Assembly: GCA_964547415.1 (NCBI GenBank)
Contig: CAZJNX010000001.1
Coordinates: 1 to 64,000, forward strand
DNA: 64,000 nt
Source of the DNA: CAZJNX01 sp964547415
Lineage (GTDB): Bacteria > Pseudomonadota > Alphaproteobacteria > Rhizobiales > Amorphaceae
Direction of reading: 5' to 3'
Shown: one piece after another, positions 48,823 through 57,800 of the stretch
Layout of the letters: the number at the start of each line of letters is the position of its first letter
Numbering within the stretch: position 1 is the stretch's first letter
Notes under the pieces: generated by a model
The model's input: the letters and a program-made list of their open reading frames with translations, nothing else
Database searches by the model: none
Told to the model about the DNA's origin: nothing
Position numbers and translations under genes: made by a program

Positions 48823-50319
48823 TCAACCGGTTCGCCGGGCGATGAGGCGACGCACGGGCGGCGCCTGGCCGAGAAGGATGAGGAGGATCGCCGCAAGGAG
48901 GGCGAGGGAGAGCGGGCTCGTCACGATGCCCTCGAGGAGCGCGGCGAGGCTGCCGCGCTCGGAGATGATCGCCCGCCGCCAGTTCTCGTCGATGAGACGC
49001 GACAGGATGACCCCGAGGATGACGGGCGCGACGGGAAAGCCCGCCCGGCGCATCCCGTAGCCGAGGAGGCCGAAGGCGAGCATCCAGCCGACGTCGGCGA
49101 CCGCGTTGTTGATGGCGTAGGCGCCGACGACCGACAGGAGGATGACGCACGGGATCATCACCGTCTTCGGGACGGCGACGAGGGCGGTGAAGATCCGCCG
49201 CCCGGTGAGGCCGAACAGCAGGAGAAAGAGGTTCGCCGCCACGAGCGCGCCGACGATGAACCAGAACATGTCGGGCCGCTCGATCATCAGCATGGGCCCC
49301 GGGTTGAGGCCGTGGATGAACAGGGCGCCGATCATGACGGCCGTCACCGCGTCCCCCGGGATGCCGAGGGTGAGCATGGGCACGAACGCACCGCCGACGG
49401 CCGCGTTGTTGGCCGCCTCGGGCGCGACGAGGCCCTCGTAGGCGCCGGTGCCGAACGGGCGGCTCGGGGCGCGGACGGAGCGGCGGGCGTGGTCGTAGGC
49501 GATGAGGGCGGCGATGTCCCCGCCCGTGCCGGGGAGCGCGCCGACGCCGACCCCGATCCCGGCCGAGCGCAGCGTCAGCGGCAGGTGGCGGCGCACGAGC
49601 CGCCAGGGCGGGACGATGCCGGCCACCTTCTGGCGGATCGCCGGGCGGCCGATGTCGGAAAGCTGCACCAGCGCCTCGGCGACGCCGAACATGCCGATCA
49701 TCACCACGATCGGCGAGATCCCGTTCCACAGCGCCACGACGCCGAAGGTGAAGCGCTCCTCCGCCGTCAGCGGATCGAGGCCGACGGTCCCGATGAGGAC
49801 GCCGAGCCCGCCCGCGAACAGGCCCTTGGCGAAGGACCCGCCCGACAGCGAGCCGACGAGCAGGAGGCCCATGAGGGCGACGAGCAGGTAGTCCCGCGGC
49901 TGGAAGGTGAGGGCGAACTCGGAGACGGCCGGGGCGGCGAAGGCGAGGACGGCGATGCCGACGAAGCCGCCGATGACGGAGGCGACGGTGGACAGGCCGA
50001 TGGCCGCGCTCGCCTCGCCGCGCTTGGCGAGCGGGTAGCCGTCGAGGGCGGTCGCGATCGCGGCCGGCGCGCCCGGGATGTTGAGGAGGATCGCCGTGCG
50101 CGCCCCGCCGTAGACCCCGCCCATGAAGATGCCGACCATGAGGGCGAGGGCCGCCTCCACCTCCCACCCGAAGGTGAAGGAGATGAGGATCGACACCGCC
50201 ATGGTGACCGACAGACCCGGAATGGCGCCGATGTAGATGCCCGCCGCCGTCCCCGCCGCCACGAGGGCGAGGAGGACCGGGTCGGTGAAGGCCGACAGGA
50301 AGGCGCCCGCCTCGCTCAC
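48823..50319 (-). CDS. tctA: Tripartite tricarboxylate transporter, large permease TctA
   Basis: 498 aa with about a dozen membrane segments. Family marks are IGAIPGLSVTMAVSILISFTF, GGVYGGARTAILLNIPGAPA and the second, inverted half with VGALPGTGGDIAALIAYDHA and LTLGIPGDAVTAVMIGAL. It is the membrane channel of a binding-protein-dependent secondary transporter. GTG 50319 overlaps the tctB stop (GTGA), so the two are coupled. The substrate is unknown; the family takes citrate, other carboxylates and aromatic acids. Confidence 0.95.
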   Translation of the reverse strand: MSEAGAFLSAFTDPVLLALVAAGTAAGIYIGAIPGLSVTMAVSILISFTFGWEVEAALALMVGIFMGGVYGGARTAILLNIPGAPAAIATALDGYPLAKRGEASAAIGLSTVASVIGGFVGIAVLAFAAPAVSEFALTFQPRDYLLVALMGLLLVGSLSGGSFAKGLFAGGLGVLIGTVGLDPLTAEERFTFGVVALWNGISPIVVMIGMFGVAEALVQLSDIGRPAIRQKVAGIVPPWRLVRRHLPLTLRSAGIGVGVGALPGTGGDIAALIAYDHARRSVRAPSRPFGTGAYEGLVAPEAANNAAVGGAFVPMLTLGIPGDAVTAVMIGALFIHGLNPGPMLMIERPDMFWFIVGALVAANLFLLLFGLTGRRIFTALVAVPKTVMIPCVILLSVVGAYAINNAVADVGWMLAFGLLGYGMRRAGFPVAPVILGVILSRLIDENWRRAIISERGSLAALLEGIVTSPLSLALLAAILLILLGQAPPVRRLIARRTG

Positions 50320-50912
50320 GGCCCGGCCGGCCCCCCGAAGAGGCGGCCGAGGGCGTCCTCCACGGCGGCGATGATCTCCCGCTCCGGCACGATCCCCTCC
50401 GGCAGCACCACCTCGAAGACCAGGCGGAAGACGGCGTAGACGAAGGCGAGGGCGAGGATGGTGATGGCGGCGGCCGAGACCGGCCGCCCGGGCGCGAGGA
50501 ACACGATCGCCGGAAACAGGAAGAGGGCGGCCGCGGGCAGGAAGCCGAGGGGCTCGAGGAGGACGGCGAGCAGGACCGCGAGCGCCCCGATGCCGACGAG
50601 GCGGCGGGTGGCCGCCCCGTCTCGCGGCGCGGCGGCCGTTCCCGCGGCGCGGCGGCGGCGGAAGGCTGCGAGCTGCGAGCGCAAGGCGAGGCCCGCCCCC
50701 GCCACCATCGCGAGGCTCGCCGCGAGGGGGACCGCTCCCGGGGAGGACAGGCTCGACAGCCCCGCGATGCGATAGGCGGTGGCGAGCGCGGCGAGGGAGA
50801 GCGCGAGGAAGGCCGCGGTGAGGGCGAGCGGGAGGACGCTCCCCTCCCCCGCCGCCTCGGCGGGCTGGGAAAGGGGGAGGTCGTCCTCGAGGGGGTCGTC
50901 GTTCGGGCTCAC
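50316..50912 (-). CDS. tctB: Tripartite tricarboxylate transporter, small subunit TctB
   Basis: 198 aa with four predicted membrane segments (LPLALTAAFLALSLAALAT, VPLAASLAMVAGAGLAL, LVGIGALAVLLAVLLEPLG then ITILALAFVYAVFRLVFEV), the plan of TctB. The frame begins at GTG 50912 with an acidic leader and a weak ribosome site, so the exact start is uncertain. It lies 69 nt after tctC and couples into tctA. Confidence 0.85.
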   Translation of the reverse strand: MSPNDDPLEDDLPLSQPAEAAGEGSVLPLALTAAFLALSLAALATAYRIAGLSSLSSPGAVPLAASLAMVAGAGLALRSQLAAFRRRRAAGTAAAPRDGAATRRLVGIGALAVLLAVLLEPLGFLPAAALFLFPAIVFLAPGRPVSAAAITILALAFVYAVFRLVFEVVLPEGIVPEREIIAAVEDALGRLFGGPAGP

Positions 50913-50981
50913 GTCGGGCTCGGGAAAGGGGGCCCCGGCGGGCGCCCCGCCCGGCGCGCGGCCGGGCGGGGCGCCATCCGG

Positions 50982-51989
50982 TCAGGGCCGGGGGATGCCG
51001 AACTCTTCCGGCGAGCGCTTGGCCGCGCCCGTGTCCTGCATCACCCAGGAGGTGACGGAGCGCCACTTGTCGAGGAAGTCGGCGGCTTCCTCGCCGGCGA
51101 TGTTCATCATCACGTTGCCGCGGCTTTCCATGAGGTCCTGGAACGCCTCGTCGGCGGCGGCGGTCTCGAAGGCCTCCACGAGGGTCGCCGTCACGTCCTC
51201 GGGCGTGCCCTCCTTCACGAACACGCCGTAGAACGGGCCCCAGGGCAGGAAGCGGGCGAAGTCCGGGTAGGCCTCCGTCACCGGCGGCACGCCCGGAAGG
51301 GCGTCGACCGGGGCGGTGTCGACGACGGCGAGCGCGCGGGCCCGGCCCGAGCGGATGAGCTCGGAGGCCGCCGACAGGCCGACGGGCATGAAGTCGACCG
51401 CGCCGCCGAGCATGGCGGTGAGGCCCGGCCCCTCCCCGTCGAACGGGACGGCGGTGACGGGAAGGTCGACCACGGTGCCCATCATGGAGCCGACCACGTG
51501 GGGAAGGCCGCCCGGTCCGGTCGCGCCCATGCGCAGGCTGCCGGGATCGGCCTTTGCGGCCTCGACCAGCGCCTCGATGCTCTCGTAGGGCGAATCGGCC
51601 GGCACCACGACGACGGCGATGCCGCGGGCGATCACGTTGACCGGGTAGAAGTCGTCGTAGTCGATGTCGGCGAGGCCGAGCACCTTGTGAAGCTGCGGGT
51701 TTTCTGCGCCGAACAGGAGGGTGTAGCCGTCGGCGGGCTGGGTTGTGACGAAGCGGGTGGAGATGGCGCCCGTGCCGCCCGAGCGGTTCGTCATCACGAT
51801 GTCGCGGCCGAGCGCTTCCTCCGCGTGGGGCTGGATGGCGCGGGCCACCGTGTCGGTCGCCCCGCCCGCGCCCCACATGATGACGCCCTGGAGGTCCTTT
51901 TCCGGGAACTCGGCGAGGGCGGGCGTCGCCACGAGGGCGGCGGCGGCGAGGGCGAGCGCGCGCGCCCGCCTGAAGGGTGAAGCGATCAT
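50982..51989 (-). CDS. tctC: Tripartite tricarboxylate transporter substrate-binding protein TctC
   Basis: 335 aa periplasmic binding protein. A signal peptide of about 28 residues ends in ALAEF. Family marks are VIMWGAGGATDTVARAIQPH, NRSGGTGAISTRFV, GSLRMGATGPGGLPHV and LAVVDTAPVDALPGVPPVTE. It captures the ligand and delivers it to TctAB. GGGAGG precedes ATG 51989. It opens a probable operon that continues through tctB, tctA, the Pat-like gene and the dipeptidase. Confidence 0.93.
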   Translation of the reverse strand: MIASPFRRARALALAAAALVATPALAEFPEKDLQGVIMWGAGGATDTVARAIQPHAEEALGRDIVMTNRSGGTGAISTRFVTTQPADGYTLLFGAENPQLHKVLGLADIDYDDFYPVNVIARGIAVVVVPADSPYESIEALVEAAKADPGSLRMGATGPGGLPHVVGSMMGTVVDLPVTAVPFDGEGPGLTAMLGGAVDFMPVGLSAASELIRSGRARALAVVDTAPVDALPGVPPVTEAYPDFARFLPWGPFYGVFVKEGTPEDVTATLVEAFETAAADEAFQDLMESRGNVMMNIAGEEAADFLDKWRSVTSWVMQDTGAAKRSPEEFGIPRP

Positions 51990-52525
51990 GGGGCCTCCCG
52001 TGGCCGGCGACTTCGGCCGGCGTCGCATTCTCGTTGGTTTCGTGCCGGCGGGCCGGCGCGCGGTTCTTGGCGCGGCCGGGGCGGCGCGTCAATCGCGCGG
52101 ACCCGCGGGCCGGGGGCGGGGTTCGCCGCCTGCGGCCCGGCGCCGCGGCAGGGGGCGGGACACCGCCGACCCCCCGGCTATTCTTCGGTCTGTGACGCCT
52201 TTTGCCGAACCGTGTTCTGTTTTCGTGGCGAACGATCCGCGGCCGGACGCGTTGTCGGGCGAGTTCGGGAGTTGAGGGCACGGGCACGGCGAAGTCCCCG
52301 GCGGCGATCCGCCGCGGCAGACATGTCGATCGCGGCGAACAGCGGGCGCGCGACGCCCTGGCGCGGGCGGGGAAGCCGCATCTTCAGGAACGACGGGTAC
52401 CGCCCGAAGTAATCCCCGCGTCAGCCACGCGGGCTAACCTCGATCAATGGCCCGTGCCGGAGCTGTGGCTCGCGCCACGAGGCACGGCCGCCGGCACGCC
52501 GCCGGCCGAGACGATGGAGAGGCTG
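51990..52525. other. 536-nt divergent intergenic region
   Basis: Lies between tctC (leftward) and the small secreted protein (rightward), so it should hold both promoters. A less GC-rich stretch at about 52185-52230 is the most promoter-like part. Open frames run through it but none has a ribosome site and a convincing start. I see no tRNA or strong hairpin. Confidence 0.4.
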
Positions 52526-52888
52526 ATGATTCTTCCGACCACCCTTCGCCCGGCCGTGCGGCGCGCCCGCTCCGCCGTCCCGCGCCGCCACGCGGTGCCG
52601 GTCCTCGCCGGCCTCGTGGCGGCGTTCGCGTTCTCCCCCGGCCCGGCCGGGGCCGGCCTCGTGTGCGGCGAGCGGGACAAGATCGTCGCCACGCTGGAGG
52701 ACCGGTACGGCGAGAGCCGCCGCGCCCTCGGCATCCAGAACGACGGCAACCGCGTGATGGAGCTCTACGCCTCCGACAAGGGCTCGTGGACCGCCGTCGT
52801 GACCGACACCAAGGGCCGCGCCTGCATCCTCGGGGTCGGCGAGGCATGGACCGAGTTCGAGCCGGAGCCCGTCGGCCCCGCGGCCTGA
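52526..52888 (+). CDS. Small secreted protein of unknown function
   Basis: 120 aa. A long basic N-region (MILPTTLRPAVRRARSAVPR) leads to a hydrophobic core VLAGLVAAFAFSPGPAGAG, a Sec signal. The mature part has two cysteines (LVCGERDKIVATLEDRYGE and GRACILGVGEAW) that could pair, and the pattern ELYASDKGSWTAVVTDTKGRA, seen in a small periplasmic family of alphaproteobacteria without assigned function. ATG 52526 is favoured by GGAG 7 nt upstream; ATG 52514 is also in frame. Confidence 0.65.
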   Translation: MILPTTLRPAVRRARSAVPRRHAVPVLAGLVAAFAFSPGPAGAGLVCGERDKIVATLEDRYGESRRALGIQNDGNRVMELYASDKGSWTAVVTDTKGRACILGVGEAWTEFEPEPVGPAA

Positions 52889-52897
52889 AGCGGCCGG

Positions 52898-52916
52898 CCC
52901 CCGCCCCCCGCCCCCC
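52898..52916 (-). other. G-tract cluster between convergent genes
   Basis: On the minus strand, runs of 6, 6 and 5 G separated by single C lie between the convergent stops of the small secreted protein and the GGDEF-EAL gene. Splitting a six-base run gives four G-tracts, so a quadruplex is possible. It may be only a composition effect. Confidence 0.3.
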
Positions 52917-52926
52917 GCCTTCGCCG

Positions 52927-55839
52927 TCACTCGGCGGCGGAGGCGTAGCTGGTGACGAACTGACCGGCCGTCTTGTCGTTGAGGGGCCGGCCGAACAGGG
53001 CGCCGGTGGCGAGCTCCACCCCCGCCCCGTAGAGCTCGATCGCGTCGTGGGGCGTGTCGACGCCGCCGGCCATGACGGTGAGGTCGAGCTCGCGGGCAAG
53101 GCCCACCAGCGGCTTCAGGACGCGCGACCGCCGCCCGCCCGGCCGCTGCACGGTAAGGCTCTCGTCGATCCTGACCCCCTCCACCGGCAGGCGCTCCAGG
53201 TAGCCGAGCCAGGTGGAGCACTTGCCGAAGTCGTCGAGCCACAGCCCCGCGCCGACCTCCTTGAGGCGGCGCATGAGCTGGACGGCGAACTCCGGGTTGT
53301 CCGCCACCACCATCTCCGAGACGGCGAGCTGGAGGGCGCCCGGCGGCAGGTGCGCCCGGGCGATCACCGCCTTCATGTCCCCGATGAGCTCGGAGCGGAA
53401 CGGCCCGGAGACCGGCACCGGCGCGATCAGGAAGGTCTCGCTCCCGTCCTCGATCCAGCGGGACAGGGCGTGGGCGGCCCGCTCCATCACGTCGAGGGCG
53501 AGGGGGGCGGCGACGCCCTCCCTCTCGGCGAGGGCGAGAAGCTCCCGCCAGGCCATCGGCCCCTGGAGCGGATGGTGCCAGTGGGGGACGAGCGCGAGGG
53601 CCACCGCCTGGCGGTCGTCGAGGCGCATGACGGGGCGGTACTCGAGCTTCACCTGCCCGGACTCGGCCGCCTTCTTCAGGTCCCGCGACAGGGAACGGCC
53701 GCTCATGTTGAGGCGCCGCATCAGCGGGTCGAACGTCTCTCCCCGGTCGCCGCCCTGGCGCTTGGCGCGGCGCATGGCGAGCTCGGCGTTCTCGAGGATC
53801 TCCTCGGGCGTGTCGGCCTCGGTCTTGATGGAGGCGATGCCGAGGGAGGCGGTGACGAAGATCTCCCGCTCGCCGAACTCGATGCCGATGCGCACCTGCC
53901 GCCGCACCGTCTCCACGAACGTCGAAAGGTGCTCCGGGTCGAGGTAGACGAGCATGGCGAACACGTCGCCCGGCAGGCGCGCGAGGCTGTCGTGGCCCTT
54001 GAGGAGACGGGACAGGCGCCGCGCCACGGTGAGGAGCACCGAATCGCCCACCGACAGGCCGAACTCGTCGTTGACGTCGGAAAACCGGTCGAGGTCGGCC
54101 ACCACCACGAACAGCCGCTCCGCGGTCGTTTCGTTGGCCCAGGCGCGGGCCATCTCCACCCGGTCGAGGAAGAGGTAGCGGTTCGGCAGGCCCGTGAGGT
54201 TGTCGTAGACCGCGTTCTGGAGGAGGCGCTCCTCCACCGTCTTCGCCTCGGTGTGGTCGAGGAGGGTGCCGACGCACCGCACGATCTCCCCGTCCGAGCC
54301 CATCACGGGCCGGGCGCGCAGGCGGAACCAGCGGAAGTGGCCGTCCACGCCGCGGAAGCGGAAGAGGTCGCAGATGCGCCCCCGCCGCTGCTCCACCAGC
54401 GTGTCGAGGGTGGCGCGGAAGCGGTCCCGGTCCTGGGGGTGGATGACGGCGAGCCACTTCTGGGGAGAGCCCTGGAGGGCGCCCGGCGACAGGCCGAGCC
54501 AGACCTCCGCCTCCACCCCGCAGGCGATCCGGTCGCGCGTCACGTCCCAGTCCCACATGATGTCGCCCGAGCCCGCCAGCGCGAGGGCCCGCTGCTCGGC
54601 GTCGTCGATCACCCCGCCGATGCCTGAGGCGCCCGCGAAGGCGTGCTGCAGCACCGTGAAGCCGATGAGAAGGACGATGAGGATGAGCCCGCCGTCGAGC
54701 GCGGGCTGGACGATGTCGTTGTCCACCTCCCCGGCGATGGCGAGGCCCGCCCCCAGGATCCACACGAGGAGGAGGCTCCAGGTGGGGATCAGCATGATCG
54801 CCCGGTCGTAGCCCTTGAGCGCGTAAAAGCCCACGAGCACGAGGCCGAGGACGCCGACGAGGCCCATGGAGATGCGGGCGATGCCGGCGGCCATCGGCGG
54901 GTCGAGGACGGCCCACACGGCCATCCCCACGAACAGGGCCGCGACGGCCACCGTCGCGTAGCCCCAGCGGGCGTGCCAGCGGTGGAGGTTGAGGTAGGCC
55001 GTCAGGAACAGGGCGAAGGTGAGGACGAGGAGCACCTCCGCCACCGCGCGGAACACGATCTCCTCCTCCACGCGGCTGCGCAGGATCTCGGCGAGGAAGG
55101 ACAGGTCGATGAGGACGTAGCCCAGCACCACCCAGGCGAGGCCCGCCGTCGCCATGAACATGAGCGTGCCCTTGAGGAGCACGACGACGGCGAAGAAGAC
55201 GGCGATGAGCGCGGCGATGCCGAGCACGATCCCCTTGTAGAGGGTGTAGGCGTTGAGGCTGTCCCGGTAGGCGCCCGGCTCCCACAGCCGGATCTGGGGG
55301 ATGTCCGCGCTCGCGAGCTCGACGACGTAGGTGACGATCGTGCCGGGGTCGAGGGTGATGGAGTAGATGTCCGCGTCGAGGCTCGGCACCCGGTCGGGCG
55401 GAAAACCCTGGCTCGGGGTGATCGCCTCGATCCGTGCCGCGCCGAGGTCCGGCCGCCAGAAGCCGGACCCGACGAGACGGTAGCGGGGGACGACGAGGAG
55501 GCGGTCGATCTGCTCGTCGCCCGGGTTGGCGAGGGCGAGGACGGCCCAGTGGCGCGTCTCGTCCGACTTCGGCCGCACCTCGATCCGCCGCACGATGCCG
55601 TCCGCGCCCGGCGCGGTGGAGACCTGCAGGCGACCGCCGGCCTCGGTCGTCATCCGCTCGAGGAAGGGGGCGAGGTCGATCGCCGGCGCGTCCTTCGGGA
55701 CGGGCACCGCCTCGAGCGCCCGCGCCGCGGTGGCCCCGAGGAGGGATGCGACGAAGACGAGCGCCATGAAGACGAGAAGGCGCACGCCGCGGCCAGGGCC
55801 CGCGCGCCCGGGACGGAGACGTCCCCCCTCACGTGTCAT
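52927..55839 (-). CDS. 7TM-sensor protein with PAS and degenerate GGDEF and EAL domains
   Basis: 970 aa. A signal sequence (LLVFMALVFVASLLGATAAR), a periplasmic sensor region of about 180 residues and seven to eight membrane segments give a 7TMR-DISM-like plan. A PAS domain (GDIMWDWDVTRDRI to GTLLDHTEAK), GGDEF-like (YDNLTGLPNRYLFLDRVE) and EAL-like domains follow. The GGDEF signature reads PGDVF (623-627), so cyclase activity is unlikely. The EALLRW signature reads ALVPHW (749-754) and AEGVE reads AGGVD, so phosphodiesterase activity is unlikely too, though LDDFG remains. It may be a c-di-GMP-binding or protein-protein sensor. ATG 55839 lies 13 nt after the GNAT gene. Confidence 0.85.
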   Translation of the reverse strand: MTREGGRLRPGRAGPGRGVRLLVFMALVFVASLLGATAARALEAVPVPKDAPAIDLAPFLERMTTEAGGRLQVSTAPGADGIVRRIEVRPKSDETRHWAVLALANPGDEQIDRLLVVPRYRLVGSGFWRPDLGAARIEAITPSQGFPPDRVPSLDADIYSITLDPGTIVTYVVELASADIPQIRLWEPGAYRDSLNAYTLYKGIVLGIAALIAVFFAVVVLLKGTLMFMATAGLAWVVLGYVLIDLSFLAEILRSRVEEEIVFRAVAEVLLVLTFALFLTAYLNLHRWHARWGYATVAVAALFVGMAVWAVLDPPMAAGIARISMGLVGVLGLVLVGFYALKGYDRAIMLIPTWSLLLVWILGAGLAIAGEVDNDIVQPALDGGLILIVLLIGFTVLQHAFAGASGIGGVIDDAEQRALALAGSGDIMWDWDVTRDRIACGVEAEVWLGLSPGALQGSPQKWLAVIHPQDRDRFRATLDTLVEQRRGRICDLFRFRGVDGHFRWFRLRARPVMGSDGEIVRCVGTLLDHTEAKTVEERLLQNAVYDNLTGLPNRYLFLDRVEMARAWANETTAERLFVVVADLDRFSDVNDEFGLSVGDSVLLTVARRLSRLLKGHDSLARLPGDVFAMLVYLDPEHLSTFVETVRRQVRIGIEFGEREIFVTASLGIASIKTEADTPEEILENAELAMRRAKRQGGDRGETFDPLMRRLNMSGRSLSRDLKKAAESGQVKLEYRPVMRLDDRQAVALALVPHWHHPLQGPMAWRELLALAEREGVAAPLALDVMERAAHALSRWIEDGSETFLIAPVPVSGPFRSELIGDMKAVIARAHLPPGALQLAVSEMVVADNPEFAVQLMRRLKEVGAGLWLDDFGKCSTWLGYLERLPVEGVRIDESLTVQRPGGRRSRVLKPLVGLARELDLTVMAGGVDTPHDAIELYGAGVELATGALFGRPLNDKTAGQFVTSYASAAE

Positions 55840-55852
55840 CGGGCCATGGCGG

Positions 55853-56491
55853 TCAGATCCGCTCCGGGACGGTCGCGCCCGGCCCGTCCGCCACCCGCTC
55901 GCCGACGGGATCGTCGGCGAGGAGGGCGAACAGGACATGGTCGCGCCAGCGTCCGTTGATGCAAAGGTAACGCCTCGCATAGCCTTCCTTCTGGAAGCCC
56001 GCCTTCTCGAGCAGCCGGATCGACGGCGCGTTCTCCGGCAGGCAGGCCGCCTCGATCCGGTGCAGCTTCAGCGTCCCGAACACGTACGGGATGACGAGGC
56101 GCACGGCCTCGCTCATGTAGCCCTGGTTCGCGTACGTCTCGCCCATCCAGTAGCCGAGGGAACAGGACTGGGTGACCCCGCGCTTCACGTGGGCGAGCGT
56201 GAGCCCCCCGATCAGCGTGTCACTGTCCCCCAGAAACAGAAACAGGGCGTAACCGTCGTCCTCCCGCGCGTCCCGCTGGTAGCGGCGGATGCGCCGGCGG
56301 AAGGCCATGCGGGTGAGGTCGTCGGACGGCCAGGTGGGCTCCCACGGGGTGAGGAAGGCGCGGCTGTCGCCCCGGACGCGGGCCCACTGGGCGTGGTCGG
56401 AGATGAGCGGCGTGCGCAGGTAGACGCGCTCGCCCTTGAGGAGGGTCGTCTCCTCCGTGCCCGGTGTCGCCCTCAGGAAGCCGATCGACAC
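55853..56491 (-). CDS. RimJ-type GNAT N-acetyltransferase
   Basis: 212 aa. The opening LLKGERVYLRTPLISDHAQW, the substrate strand GGLTLAHVKRGVTQSCSLGYWMG and the acetyl-CoA loop YANQGYMSEAVRLVI match the RimJ/RimL family, which acetylates N-termini of ribosomal proteins or small substrates. LHRIEAACLPENAPSIRLLEKAGF is the family signature. GTG 56491 is in register with it and has GGGAGG somewhat far upstream. It lies 23 nt after the M16 gene in the thrC operon. Confidence 0.9.
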   Translation of the reverse strand: MSIGFLRATPGTEETTLLKGERVYLRTPLISDHAQWARVRGDSRAFLTPWEPTWPSDDLTRMAFRRRIRRYQRDAREDDGYALFLFLGDSDTLIGGLTLAHVKRGVTQSCSLGYWMGETYANQGYMSEAVRLVIPYVFGTLKLHRIEAACLPENAPSIRLLEKAGFQKEGYARRYLCINGRWRDHVLFALLADDPVGERVADGPGATVPERI

Positions 56492-56514
56492 GCCTGTCCG
56501 TCTCCCTCCCGCCG

Positions 56515-57800
56515 TCAGCCGGCGACCGGAGCGGCCGTCGTGCCGCCGAGCCGTTCCGCGACCGCCTCCGCGTCCGGCACGGCGGCCCCCGCCCCGACCA
56601 CGGCCACTGTCGGCAGCCCGGCCGAGAACGTCTCGGCAAGGTGCGCGCGCACCCGCCCCGCGTCCACCGCCTCGATCCGCTCCACGAGCTCGTCCGGCCC
56701 GATGACGCGGCCGTGGACGAGGAGGTGGCGCGCCATCATGCCGATGCGGGCGGCGGACGATTCCCGCGCCATCAGCAGCCCGCCTTCAGCTGCGCCCGGC
56801 CGCGGGCCACCTCGTCCTCCGAAAGGTCGCCCGCAGCGGCCGCGAGCTCGTCCAGCATCAAGGTCGCCAGGGCCGCGACGTCCTCCTCGCCGGTCGCCGC
56901 GTGGGCGGCCATGACGCCGGTGTCGGAGAACGCCCAGTGGAAGGCCGACACCGAATAGCACAGGCCGCGGTCCTCCCGCAGGCTCTGGAACAGGCGGGAG
57001 GACATGCCGCCCCCCGTCACCATGGCACAGACCTGGGCGGTGAAGTAGTCGTCCGAGGCGAGCGCCACCCCCGGAAAGCCCACGATCACCTGCACCTCGT
57101 TCGCCGCCCGTCCGTCGCGCACCGTGCCGCCGGTGTAGCGGGCGGGCGCCGCCACCTCCGCCCGGCCGGCCGGAAAGGCGTAAAAGCCCGCCTCGGCCGC
57201 CTTCACCACCTTCTCGTGGTCGACGGCGCCCGCGGCGGCGAGCACCATGTCCCCCGCCCGGTAGCGGCGCGACAGGTACCCGCGGAGGTCCGCCGGGGTG
57301 AAGGCGCGCACGGTCTCGCGGGTGCCGAGGATCGGCCGGCCGATCGCCTGGCCCGTCCAGGCCGCGGTCGGGAAGGCGTCGAAGACGAGATCCTCCGGCA
57401 CGTCCTCAGCCGCCCCGATCTCCTGCAGGATGACGTGCTTCTCCCGCTCCAGCTCCTCCTCGTCGAACAGGGGGTCGGCGAGGATGTCCGACAGGATGGA
57501 GATGGCAAGCGGCACATCCTCGGCCAGCACGCGGGCGTAGTAGGCGGTGGTCTCGGTGGAGGTGGCGGCGTTGAGGTCCCCGCCCACCGCCTCGATCGCC
57601 TCGGCGATGTCCCGGGCGCTGCGGGTGGAGGTGCCCTTGAAGGCCATGTGCTCGAGGAGGTGGGAGATGCCGTGCTCCCCCTCCCCTTCCGCGCGCGAGC
57701 CCGTCGCCACCCACACGCCCACCGAGGCGCTCTCCACCCCCGGCATCCGGTCGGTGACGACCGTGAGGCCGCCCGGAAGACGCGTGATTTCCACCGTCAT
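56515..57800 (-). pseudogene. M16 (pitrilysin-type) zinc peptidase, interrupted by a one-base frameshift
   Basis: Starting at ATG 57800 (ATGA overlap with thrC), the frame reads 342 residues to a stop at 56774-56772. It has the inverted zinc motif HLLEH (His47, Glu50, His51) and VTGGGMSSRLFQSLREDRGL. The last sense codons read QLKAGC-stop, but the -1 frame continues LLMARESSAARIGMMARHLL to 56515, exactly the conserved C-terminal end of the family. Restoring one C (KAGLLM) gives 428 aa, the normal length. The stop overlaps an ATG (TGATG), so an 85-aa C-terminal piece could be reinitiated. Real split gene, lesion or sequencing error are all open. Homologues are processing peptidases. Confidence 0.8.

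Noticed and set aside
46077..48845. 922-codon plus-strand frame opposite the Pat-like gene
   Set aside because: Antisense shadow without motif or ribosome site.
56760..56790. UGA readthrough or selenocysteine in the M16 gene
   Set aside because: Continuing in the same frame past the stop gives no family similarity, while the -1 frame does, so a frameshift explains it better. No slippery heptamer is seen for programmed shifting.
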